From a virus: a stretch of 28,688 nt of DNA. A program made the position numbers and the translations under genes. Shown here in pieces: positions 15,644-24,280 of this stretch (positions within the stretch are counted from its first letter, which is position 1; each line of letters starts with the position of its first letter). Location of the stretch: positions 1-28,688 of IMG/VR virus record IMGVR_UViG_3300047359_000091; one strand, given 5' to 3'. Below the pieces are notes generated by a model that saw only the letters and a list, made by a program, of their open reading frames with translations, was not told where the DNA came from and did not search any database.

Positions 15644-17794
15644 TTAGTTGACTAGAGTACCAGCAACGTTATAAACGTTGATACGGTAGTAAGTACCTTC
15701 CTGACCATCTAGTTTGTCAGCGTCATCTGAAGCAACAGACTCAGCAACACGTAGCGAAGACTCAGCTTCTGCCTCATCAACTGCAATTTCACCAGTTGTT
15801 GTGTTGTAAGTGATACATAGACCACCTGTCAAACATGCCTTAGCACGTGCATCTGTGAAGTACTTGTTAGTTGAACCTTCAGCAAGATCGTCTGTGTCTA
15901 GCGCGATCTTAGTCCATGCAGAACCGTTGTAAGTCTCCCAATGATCTGAAGTCTCGTTCCAACGAAGTTGAACAGCAGATGCATCTCCGCGCATAATGCG
16001 AATACCAGCATTTTCACTTGGACTACCTGAAGTTAGGTTAGAGTTCAAGTCAATGATGTTATCTGCTAGCGAGATAGTTTCACTGTTGACTGTAGTGGTT
16101 GTGCCTGAGACAGTTAGGTTACCAGAGATGATAACATCGTCTGCAAAAGTCTTACCGCCTGAGATAGTAGCTTCTGCGATACGATCATCTACATACAGTT
16201 TAGTAGCGGCATCTGCGTCCATAGATGGAGCGCCTAGTCCACTTACAGTGTTAGTCTGCATGTCGATGTCGCCACCGAACTTAGTTGCAGCACCGCCAAC
16301 TGTTGAGATTGTCTTACCTACAGATACGACCATGTCTGACTTAACTTGGACTGACTCGGAAGCAGCGTCGATTGAGATACCACCTGAACCAGTTGACTGT
16401 ACATTCAACCCACCAGTACCAGTTGTTTGAACTGTCATGTTCTGGTCTGGATCTGCATTAATCGTGATCGTACCAGAGTTATCTTCGATAACCTTCTGAC
16501 CACCGATGTATAGAGATCCTGGACCGATGTAAACATCTTTCCATACCTTATCTGGAGAACCTAGCGTATACATGTTGTCGTCTGACGGTACTAAGTTTTG
16601 CGAGATCGCAGAACCGTCTAGGGCAACTGTGTGTGTTAGGTTATCAACCGAGATGCCGTCGCCAGCAACTAGAGTAGTTGAAGAAATGATATCTGAAGCA
16701 AGTGCCGCATCAGCAGCGTTACGTTGAGTTGCTTCTTCACTATCCGCAAGGATACGAGCGGCTTCTTCGTCGTCGATCTTCCCCTGCAGCTCATTCTGAA
16801 GTGCCGCATCAGCAGCGTTACGTTGAGTTGCTTCTTCAGTGTCTGCAAGAGTACGGGCTGAAGTTTCTGCCGCAAGTGCCGCAGTCAGATCACTGTCACC
16901 AGCGATACGTGCTGCTGTTTCAGTTGATAGGTCAGTACCTGTTGAAGATGTCAGCGCGTCGATATTGCTCTGTAGAACACCTTCTGCTGTAGTTGCACGA
17001 GTAACTTCTGCAGAAAGACCAGTTGAGTTAGCAGTGATTACTGCCTGTAGATCTGAATCAGCATCTTCAAATGCCGCAACAAGTTCAACGATTGTGTCTA
17101 GTGATTCACCAGCACCGTTCAAGATTGCGTCAACACGACCACTTACTACGTCAACAGATGCCTGTACAGTTGCATCACCAGCAATACGTGCCGCAGTTTC
17201 AGTCGCTAAGTCAGAACTTGAAGTGGACGACGCCGCATCAACGTATGCCTTAGTTGCCGCATCTTGTGCCGCAGTTGGATCAGCCATGTTGGTAACTTTG
17301 TTACTGTCCATGTCAACTTCAGCAGCCATCTGGATGTTAGATGAACCTGAAGATGTGCTGATTCCAGAAGTACGTGCGTTTGCAGCAGCAATTGCCGCCG
17401 CGTTAGCTGCGATGTCTGTGTCGTTCGAAGTTACTTGACTTTGTAGGTCAGCAACGTCTGTTGGTGTTGCAACACCGTTCGTTAGAGTAGTGTTGATTGT
17501 TGCGATATCCGCAGCGTTCTGAGCAACAGAACCTGTTAGGGTGCCGTCCGCATTTTCAAATGCCGCAACGATTTCTTGTAGGGTGTCCAGAGTCTCTGGA
17601 GAAGTACCCAAAATTGCACTCACTTGTGCTTGTAGATCTGCGATGTCAGAAGAAGTCAGACCTGCAACAGCATCGGCAATAGCAGCAGGAACAACTTTAC
17701 CGTCTGCACCGATTACAACAACGTCATCGATAGAAAGTCCACCACCGTGGATATCGGCTCCGTTCTGTATTCTAAATTTCTTATTTGTAGACAT
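15644..17794 (-). CDS. Tail fibre-like protein, 716 residues
   Basis: This is a modular fibre protein. The N-terminus MSTNKKFRIQNGADIHGGGL has a fibre-attachment look. Residues of about 45-370 are Ala/Thr/Glu-rich coiled-coil repeats. Two copies of an LDT-x4-VAAFE module occur (about 63-81 and 229-244), and EEATQRNAADAAL occurs twice, 33 residues apart. Two copies of a DM-x-(S/T)-N-x-V...DAATK-x-YVD motif (about 160-187, 509-536) are typical of phage fibres. GNLTVSGTTTTVNSETISLA (about 558-577) is a segment common in marine phage fibres. TDDLAEGSTNKYFTDARA (about 634-651) recurs in the neighbouring giant fibre. The C-terminus (LDGQEGTYYRINVYNVAGTL) may be the tip. AAAGG precedes the ATG. Location in the virion and receptor are unknown. 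Confidence 0.8.
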   Translation of the reverse strand: MSTNKKFRIQNGADIHGGGLSIDDVVVIGADGKVVPAAIADAVAGLTSSDIADLQAQVSAILGTSPETLDTLQEIVAAFENADGTLTGSVAQNAADIATINTTLTNGVATPTDVADLQSQVTSNDTDIAANAAAIAAANARTSGISTSSGSSNIQMAAEVDMDSNKVTNMADPTAAQDAATKAYVDAASSTSSSDLATETAARIAGDATVQASVDVVSGRVDAILNGAGESLDTIVELVAAFEDADSDLQAVITANSTGLSAEVTRATTAEGVLQSNIDALTSSTGTDLSTETAARIAGDSDLTAALAAETSARTLADTEEATQRNAADAALQNELQGKIDDEEAARILADSEEATQRNAADAALASDIISSTTLVAGDGISVDNLTHTVALDGSAISQNLVPSDDNMYTLGSPDKVWKDVYIGPGSLYIGGQKVIEDNSGTITINADPDQNMTVQTTGTGGLNVQSTGSGGISIDAASESVQVKSDMVVSVGKTISTVGGAATKFGGDIDMQTNTVSGLGAPSMDADAATKLYVDDRIAEATISGGKTFADDVIISGNLTVSGTTTTVNSETISLADNIIDLNSNLTSGSPSENAGIRIMRGDASAVQLRWNETSDHWETYNGSAWTKIALDTDDLAEGSTNKYFTDARAKACLTGGLCITYNTTTGEIAVDEAEAESSLRVAESVASDDADKLDGQEGTYYRINVYNVAGTLVN
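16701..16839. repeat. 40-bp exact direct repeat, 99 bp apart, inside the fibre gene
   Basis: Bases 16701-16740 and 16800-16839 are identical over 40 bp. The 99-bp offset equals 33 codons, so unequal exchange between copies would lengthen or shorten the coiled coil in frame. Confidence 0.9.
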
Positions 17795-17812
17795 TTTTGT
17801 TTACCTTTTAGA

Positions 17813-17846
17813 ATTTTGATTTAGGGGGAGAGCTGATCCCTCCCCC
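17813..17846 (-). terminator. Possible weak terminator after the giant fibre gene
   Basis: On the minus strand GGGGGAG (17840-17846) pairs with CTCCCCC (17824-17830) around a nine-base loop. The following sequence TAAATCAAAATT is AT-rich but has no proper T-run. It may attenuate transcription or protect RNA between the two fibre genes. Confidence 0.5.
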
Positions 17847-17865
17847 GACTATTGTAAAGTTGTTA

Positions 17866-20800
17866 TTACGCATCAACGTAAGTTACTGAAACAGAAACAA
17901 CAGCACCAGCAGATTCAGCAGTGTACAATAGTTCAACACTTGAACCGTTGACTTGTACGTCTGTATCACCTAGTAGTGAAGATCCTGTGAATACGATGCC
18001 GTATTCTACGATTGATGCAGATGTTCCGTCGTGGACAACTAGACATTCGCGAGTCTCAAACTCACCACCATTCTCCACAGTAACGATGTACTTAGCAGAA
18101 CGATATGTTTCTTTGTTGAATGCCGAGACAACTGTTGCAGATGTTCCTGCAATGATGTCGTTACCCTGCTCGAAGACCTTGATGTTATCAGCAAGAGTCT
18201 CAAGACCAACAGACTTAGGATCTAGTACACCAACTGAGTTAGTGGACTGAGCAATCACAACCGCTTGCGTGCCAACTGGGATCGCACTGTTAAATGTGAT
18301 CTGCTGGTTAGCTGCATCGATAGAGTAGTGAGTACCTGGATCCTGAATAACACCACCAACGAATACAATCGCGTTTTGATCTTGCGTGTAGAAGTTCAAT
18401 GCGAATGTAGTCTGCGCACCGTCACCAGCCATTGTCTGACGCTGTGCGTTGTTGAATGCCAACTGAGTTGGATCCTGTAGAGTCATTCCGTCTAGAGTGT
18501 TGTTTACACGTAGAACGTAACCGTTCTTACCGTCATACTCTGTATCGGTTACATCTGCAAGTTCTAGTAGAGTCTTAGCAGTGTCGATTGAGATGACACC
18601 AGTTGAAGGATCATAAGATGCCTTACCTGCGCCGTCAACGTCTGTCAAAGATACTGAAGAACGTGCACGTGCTTCTGTAAAGTATAGGTTAGAACCTTCT
18701 GCGACATCGTCAGTAGAGAACTGTGAGATGTGTTGTGCAGCAAGACCTGCGTCCAACTGACCTTTGTTGACTGCATCAGCAGCGTCTGTACCATTTGCAA
18801 CACCAGAAACTTTGTTTCCGCCCATTGCTAGGTCGCCAGTCATTGAATCGCCAGACTTTGATACTTTACCGTCGATCTGAGTTTGTAGACCAGCGTCAGC
18901 AGCAGCGAACTCTGCACGGATTAGACCGTCCTGAGTTGCACGGATAGTTGCTTCGTCTACAAGACCTTGTGCGTTAGTTGCGATATCAGTTTGGTTCTGA
19001 GCAACTAGTGCAGATAGATCACCATCAGCACCTTGGAATGCCGCAACGATCTCTGTTAGAGAATCTAGTGCTGCACTATCAGTGTTTGAAGTGATGAAGT
19101 CGATCTGACTTTGTAGTGATGTCTCAACACCTTGCGCACGAGTTGATTCGTCTGAGATTGAAACCGCGTTCGCAGCAATCAATACGCCATTAGCAACTTC
19201 TGCCGCAGTAGCACGAGCAACTTCAGCTGCTAGTGAATCACGGATATCAGAATCTTCTGCCGTACGAGTTGCAACTTCTGCGTCAATCTGTGACTGCAAG
19301 TTGTTGATACCTGAGTTACGAGTATTGTCAACTGCCTTAATAGCAGCGTCCAACTTCGCGTCTGCGTCTGCTAGAGAAGTAGATGCATTCAGGTAGTTAG
19401 TTGATGTTGGAGTGACGTAAGTACCGTCAGTTGCAAGACCTGCACCCAACTGTGTAGCAGACATCTCTGTTTCTAGTACAGTAGTACGAGAATCTAGAGC
19501 GTTGTCAGCAGCAGCACGAGTATTTGCTTCTGTGGTGATCTTACCGTCTAGGACGTCATCTGCGTTTTCACGTAGAGTTGCTTCGTTAGCAACGATTCCG
19601 TCCGCGTAAGTCTTAGCGGCAACTTCAGCATCATCTGCTTCGTTTTCTGCGTAAGTCTGTGCAGATGCAAGAACGACTGCGTCACGAGCAACATAGTCTG
19701 CTTGATCAACTGTACGATCAGCAGCTAGATCAATACGGATTTGACTATCAGCGGCGATACGAGCAGCAATTTCAGCAACAAGTGCGTCTGAGTCTGCGTC
19801 AGCACGTGCGACAGCAGCCGCAAGACCAGCAGTGTTTACGTCAGTCTCTGCGTGTACTTCGTTGATCGCACCGTTGACTGTTTGTGCAGTAGTGTCTAGT
19901 GCTTCAGATGAAGTTCCGATAACAGCTTCTAGTGCGTCGATATCTGCTTCGTTGACAGTTAGACGACCTGCTTGTAGACCTTGTTCTGTCTCTAGTGCAG
20001 TTGCACGAGTCTCTAGAGAAGTTGCGCGTCCTTCGACTGCATCCATCTCTGTTTCTAGGGTGGAAACGCGACCTGTGTTAGAGTCTGCTTGAGTGTGTAA
20101 CTCGTTAACAGCAGCAGTTACGTTGTTCGCAACAGTTGCTAGAGTAGAAGTACCCATCTGACTCTGTAGAGTGTCGACATGACCTTCTTCAGTAGTCATA
20201 CGACCTTCTAGTGAAGTTGCGCGACCTTCGACTGCATCCATTTCTGATTGCAGTGTATCGATCTCACCTTCAGCAGTAGTTACGCGACCTTCTAGTGAAG
20301 TTAGATCAGCAGCTTCGCCGTCTAGTTCAGCGTGTAGTTCGTTAACAGCAGCAGATAGATCAGTTGCAACAGTTGCTAGGGTAGCAGTTCCGACCTTAGT
20401 TTCTAGGTCGTCGATGTCACCTTCGTTTACAGTTGCGCGACCTTCAAGAGCGGTTGCACGTGCTTCGACGGCATCCATATCTGCTTGTAGTTCGTCAACG
20501 TTTGCTTCTTCTGTAGTTACACGATTTTCTAGCGCAGTTAGATCAGCAGCTTCGCCATCTAGTTCTGCGTGTAGTTCGTTAATCGCGTCAGAAACGTTTG
20601 TTGCGACCGTGTGTAGAAGTGCAGAACCCTGCTTAGTTTCTAGGGCAGTAGCACGACCTTCAACGCCACTCAAACGAGTGTTTTGGACGATTTGATCTGA
20701 ATCAATATCGTTTGCGCGTCCTTCAAGGACAGTAGCGCGAGATTCAACATCTGTTGCACGTACTTCTAGTGCAACGATATCGGTTTCAGCAGTAGTTAGT

Positions 20801-23781
20801 CGACCTGAGTTATTAGTAATAACTGCTTGTAGGTCACTGTCTGCGGTTTCGAATGCAGCAACGATTTCTTGTAGTGTGTCCAGAGTTTCTGGTGATGTAC
20901 CGATGATTGCATCAACACGTCCAGTAACTGTATCTACGTCTGTACGTAGACCACCTTCAACACCAGTAGCACGAACAATTTCTGCGTCCAACTGGTTCTG
21001 TAGGTCTGTAACGTCACCTGCTTGTAGGTTTTGTAGAGCAAGGATATCAGAGTCGTGTGCAGTAACCTGCGCCTGTACACTATCTACGTCAGTACGTAGA
21101 CCAGCTTCGATACCAGTTGCACGTGCAACCTCTGCATCGATGTTAGACTGTAGGACGCCTTCAGCGGCAGTCGCACGGTTAACTTCAGCAGTGATCTGTG
21201 CTTGGTTATCGTTGTGATCAGATGCCTGTAGGATCTGAAGTGCAAGGATGTCTGAATCGTTCGCAGTGATTTGTGCTTGGTTCGCATCAACATCGGTACG
21301 TAGACCAGCTTCAACACCTGTCGCACGAGTAGTTTCAGCCGCAATTGCGTCTGCGTTAACTACTTCAGCAGCAGTTGCACGAATAACTTCCGCGTCTAAC
21401 TGAGCTTGTAGATCATCAACATCGTTACCTACTAAGTTTTGTAGAGCAGCGATATCTGAATCGTTTGCAGTAATTTGAGCTTGATTCGAATCAACGTCTG
21501 AACGAAGACCTGCCTCAACACCTGAAGCACGTACAACTTCTGCAAGAATCGATGCTTGTAGATCGGAATCTGCTTCGTTGAAGTCTGCTTCTACATCATC
21601 CAAACGAGTGCTTAGTGCAGATTCTGCAGCCTGAGCACGTGCTACTTCAACAGTGATTCGACCACGTTCTGTAGAGATGTCTGAGATGTTAGTGTTGATC
21701 TGAGTCTGTAGAGAAGATTCAACGCCTTGTGCGCGATTCTGCTCTGTAACAATTGCCGCAGCGTTAGTTGCTTCTACGCCAGTAGCGCGAGTAACTTCTG
21801 CGGTGATCTGTGCTTGTAGATCATCAACTTCGATTGTTGTATTAGCGTTTAGTGCGTCGACCTGCGCTTGTAGGTCTGAGTCACCAGATGCACGAGCAAC
21901 TTCTTCTGCGCGTAGATCGATTTCGTTTTGAGCAGCTAGTGCCTCAACGTCATCCATCTCACCTTCTAGTACTGTTGTACGTAGAGATAGTGCGGTGTCA
22001 GCAGCGATACGAGCAGCTTCTTCTGCAGATACGACCGTGTTTGCGTGTGCAATAGATTGAGACTTAGCAGTTGCGATACGGTCAGTGATTGTGTTGCCAC
22101 CAGTACCGTTTACAGTTGCGTCACCGATTAGGGCAGCATCTTGCGCATCAGCGTGTGCGATTGCAACAGCTTGGTGTGCGTCTGCTTCTTGATCAGTGTA
22201 TGCTTTTGCTTCAGCAAGAACGTCGTCTTTCTCAACCTGAATGTCAACATTGATTTGGTCAATCTGTGACTGTAGACCAGTGTCAGCAGTTGCACGACTT
22301 GACGCTTCTGTATCAATATTGCTTTGTAGTGTTGCTTCTGCCGCTTCTGCGCGATTCTTTTCTACTGAAATTGCAGTAGTGTTAGATGCGATAAGAGCAG
22401 ACATATCTGAATCAGATGCCTGATATGCACTGACGATTTCTGTCAATGAATCTAGAGCAGCTGGATCAGTGTTAGAGGTGATGAAGTCAACCTGTGATTG
22501 TAGGTTTGCTTCAGCAGCAGTTGCACGAACTTCTTCTGCATCGATGTTACCTTGTAGGACACCTTCTTCAGCAGTAGCACGAGCGATTTCTGCATCAACG
22601 CGAGCGTTTAGATCAGAGTCACCTGCGATACGTGCAGCATTCTCGATTGCAACTGAGTTACTTGATTCAGTGATTGCTTCTGCTTTCGCAGTTGCGATAC
22701 GATCAGTTACAGTGTTATTTGCTGTACCGTCAACAGTTGCATCGCCAATCATTAGTGCGTCTTGTGCTTCAGCATGCGCTTTAGCAGCAGCTTCTGCCGC
22801 AACAATATCTGCACCTAGGTCAGTACGAACTTGGTTATCTGCAACAGCACGTGCAGCGATTTCGTCTTGAATAGACTGTGCGTTTGCCGCTTCTGCGCCA
22901 GTAGCACGAGTAACTTCATCGGTGATTCGTATGGTGTTTGCGGCTTCAGCAGCAGTTGCACGAGAGATTTCAGCAGCAAGACCTGATTCTAGATCGTCTA
23001 CATTACCTTCTTCTGTAGTCAAACGAGCAGATAATGCGTTGTCCGCCGCGATACGTGCAGTTTCTTCTGCGCCAATTAGACCAGCAAGTGAAGTTTCTGC
23101 TGATATTGCGCGTGAGATCTCTGTAGTAACGCGATCATCAATTGCTTGTTCTGCTTGAGTTGCGCGAGTAACTTCTGCAGTGATTGCCGAAGCGTTTGCA
23201 ATGATAGAAGCAGACAGTACGTCATCCGCGTCTTCGAACGCTGCGATGATTTCTGCGAATGAATCTAGTGCATCTGAATCAGTGTTGTTTAGTACTAGAT
23301 CGATACGAGAAGACAACGCCGCGTCTGCTGATTGATATGCAGATTCGATTGCGTTTTCGCGTAGGACAGCACGTGTATTCTCTGCGTCGATGTTAGATTG
23401 TAGTACAACATCAGCAGCGAGACGAGCACTTGCTTCTGCGTCGATGTTAGACTGTAGTAGTGATTCTGCGGCGAGTGCGCGATTAGACTCTACTAGTACG
23501 TCAGCGTCAATTTGTGCTGCAACATCTGCGTTTGCACGAGATGATGTGTAGTAAAGGTTACTTCCTTCTGCTAGATCGTCCGTTGAGAACGAAGAGAAGA
23601 ACGCATCTGCACCAATCTTTTTCAGTGAGTCAGTACCTACGTCATAAAGTAGGGTGAAACACTGAGCTGGGTCTACCATACCCGTTAGAGTTGATTGTCC
23701 CTGAACCGCACTTTCGTCAAGTTTGGTATTGATTACCGCCTTGTCCGCTAATGCTGGGGATTTAATCTGCCTAAATGCCAT
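17866..23781 (-). CDS. Giant coiled-coil tail fibre protein, 1971 residues
   Basis: A single uninterrupted frame encodes 1971 residues. Residues 1-100 (MAFRQIKSPALADKAVINTK...) contain FSTDDLAEGSNLYYTSSRA. Residues of about 100-1640 are heptad-like coiled coil built from units such as EVTRATAAEGVLQSNIDAE and DAVEGRATSLEGRMTTEEG. Four LDS/T-x3-EI(I/V)-(A/S)A(F/Y) modules, two GDATV-x-GT...TDRIATAK modules and three NELHAELDGEAADL-like blocks recur. Residues 1639-1971 are globular: SGDSMTGDLAMGGNKVSG, FSTDDVAEGSNLYFTEARA, then an AIVFVGGVIQDPGTHY beta module and a final beta-rich domain. This looks like a trimeric proximal or whole long tail fibre. At about 0.15 nm per residue the coiled coil alone would span roughly 230 nm (inference). 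AGGAG precedes the ATG. Confidence 0.82.
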   Translation of the reverse strand: MAFRQIKSPALADKAVINTKLDESAVQGQSTLTGMVDPAQCFTLLYDVGTDSLKKIGADAFFSSFSTDDLAEGSNLYYTSSRANADVAAQIDADVLVESNRALAAESLLQSNIDAEASARLAADVVLQSNIDAENTRAVLRENAIESAYQSADAALSSRIDLVLNNTDSDALDSFAEIIAAFEDADDVLSASIIANASAITAEVTRATQAEQAIDDRVTTEISRAISAETSLAGLIGAEETARIAADNALSARLTTEEGNVDDLESGLAAEISRATAAEAANTIRITDEVTRATGAEAANAQSIQDEIAARAVADNQVRTDLGADIVAAEAAAKAHAEAQDALMIGDATVDGTANNTVTDRIATAKAEAITESSNSVAIENAARIAGDSDLNARVDAEIARATAEEGVLQGNIDAEEVRATAAEANLQSQVDFITSNTDPAALDSLTEIVSAYQASDSDMSALIASNTTAISVEKNRAEAAEATLQSNIDTEASSRATADTGLQSQIDQINVDIQVEKDDVLAEAKAYTDQEADAHQAVAIAHADAQDAALIGDATVNGTGGNTITDRIATAKSQSIAHANTVVSAEEAARIAADTALSLRTTVLEGEMDDVEALAAQNEIDLRAEEVARASGDSDLQAQVDALNANTTIEVDDLQAQITAEVTRATGVEATNAAAIVTEQNRAQGVESSLQTQINTNISDISTERGRITVEVARAQAAESALSTRLDDVEADFNEADSDLQASILAEVVRASGVEAGLRSDVDSNQAQITANDSDIAALQNLVGNDVDDLQAQLDAEVIRATAAEVVNADAIAAETTRATGVEAGLRTDVDANQAQITANDSDILALQILQASDHNDNQAQITAEVNRATAAEGVLQSNIDAEVARATGIEAGLRTDVDSVQAQVTAHDSDILALQNLQAGDVTDLQNQLDAEIVRATGVEGGLRTDVDTVTGRVDAIIGTSPETLDTLQEIVAAFETADSDLQAVITNNSGRLTTAETDIVALEVRATDVESRATVLEGRANDIDSDQIVQNTRLSGVEGRATALETKQGSALLHTVATNVSDAINELHAELDGEAADLTALENRVTTEEANVDELQADMDAVEARATALEGRATVNEGDIDDLETKVGTATLATVATDLSAAVNELHAELDGEAADLTSLEGRVTTAEGEIDTLQSEMDAVEGRATSLEGRMTTEEGHVDTLQSQMGTSTLATVANNVTAAVNELHTQADSNTGRVSTLETEMDAVEGRATSLETRATALETEQGLQAGRLTVNEADIDALEAVIGTSSEALDTTAQTVNGAINEVHAETDVNTAGLAAAVARADADSDALVAEIAARIAADSQIRIDLAADRTVDQADYVARDAVVLASAQTYAENEADDAEVAAKTYADGIVANEATLRENADDVLDGKITTEANTRAAADNALDSRTTVLETEMSATQLGAGLATDGTYVTPTSTNYLNASTSLADADAKLDAAIKAVDNTRNSGINNLQSQIDAEVATRTAEDSDIRDSLAAEVARATAAEVANGVLIAANAVSISDESTRAQGVETSLQSQIDFITSNTDSAALDSLTEIVAAFQGADGDLSALVAQNQTDIATNAQGLVDEATIRATQDGLIRAEFAAADAGLQTQIDGKVSKSGDSMTGDLAMGGNKVSGVANGTDAADAVNKGQLDAGLAAQHISQFSTDDVAEGSNLYFTEARARSSVSLTDVDGAGKASYDPSTGVISIDTAKTLLELADVTDTEYDGKNGYVLRVNNTLDGMTLQDPTQLAFNNAQRQTMAGDGAQTTFALNFYTQDQNAIVFVGGVIQDPGTHYSIDAANQQITFNSAIPVGTQAVVIAQSTNSVGVLDPKSVGLETLADNIKVFEQGNDIIAGTSATVVSAFNKETYRSAKYIVTVENGGEFETRECLVVHDGTSASIVEYGIVFTGSSLLGDTDVQVNGSSVELLYTAESAGAVVSVSVTYVDA

Positions 23782-23823
23782 TAGGTTATCTCCTAAGTTA
23801 GTGTTATTGGATTTGAGGATATA

Positions 23824-23837
23824 ATTAAACGTTTAAT
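23824..23837. repeat. 14-bp AT-rich palindrome ahead of the giant fibre gene
   Basis: The perfect palindrome ATTAAACGTTTAAT lies in the 62-base gap between the 119-residue gene and the giant fibre gene. It could be a small hairpin or a binding site. There is no T-run to make it a terminator. Confidence 0.5.
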
Positions 23838-23843
23838 AATATA

Positions 23844-24203
23844 CTAACGAAATTTAATGTAGATGTCCGTTCCTTGCGGAGGGATCTCAAAAAACTGTAT
23901 AGTATTACCGATGGTTTCATAGACTTCTTCAGGATGCTGAAGAACATCATTCACCCACACATCAATTAAGTCATCACGAACTGGGGTACCATTCAGAGTA
24001 AAGAGTGCTGTATCTCCTGGAGCGATAAATGCTTGTGCTTCAGGAATAATAGTATCTTTATTAGTTGATGAAGAGGTGCCTTCGATAAGATCAAATATCT
24101 GGGTTTCCTGACCTGGAGTTGCAGATACTTGATCCTGCTTTTGTTTGGCCAAGTTGAAAAGACTTTCGGCAAGTACCCTGTTGAAGGACTTATTATTGAT
24201 CAT
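23844..24203 (-). CDS. Small fibre-associated structural protein, 119 residues
   Basis: The N-terminal third (MINNKSFNRVLAESLFNLAK plus QKQDQV) is helical. Residues of about 55-119 are beta-rich. IDVWVNDVLQHPEEVYETIG then NTIQF (80-104) resembles a beta module also present in the 292-residue protein and in the C-terminal part of the giant fibre. No catalytic motif is visible. It is the first gene after the late promoter at 24240-24247 and precedes the giant fibre gene, so a virion or fibre-attachment role is the best inference. The exact function is unknown. Confidence 0.7.
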   Translation of the reverse strand: MINNKSFNRVLAESLFNLAKQKQDQVSATPGQETQIFDLIEGTSSSTNKDTIIPEAQAFIAPGDTALFTLNGTPVRDDLIDVWVNDVLQHPEEVYETIGNTIQFFEIPPQGTDIYIKFR

Positions 24204-24239
24204 ATCTCGGAATACTAAGAGTGGTTAATATACTGTTTT

Positions 24240-24247
24240 TATTTATA
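24240..24247 (-). promoter_or_regulatory. T4-type late promoter box TATAAATA
   Basis: There is an exact TATAAATA on the minus strand, 37 bases ahead of the 119-residue gene, in the gap after the 292-residue gene. It probably drives the 119-, 1971- and 716-residue genes. Confidence 0.78.
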
Positions 24248-24280
24248 CTAAAAACGAGTTTAACCAGTAGTTATTTTTTA

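Noticed and set aside
15632-15648. Palindrome around the stop codon of the 716-residue fibre gene as a second terminator
   Set aside because: An 8-bp AT-rich stem with a one-base loop cannot form a good hairpin, has no T-run, and a strong terminator follows within 10 bases.
15996-17438. Long open frames on the plus strand opposite the 716-residue fibre gene
   Set aside because: They are antisense shadows of Ala/Thr/Ser-rich repetitive codons. They give low-complexity Ser/Ala/Val products without ribosome sites. The same applies to plus-strand frames across 17921-23158 and 4158-4862.
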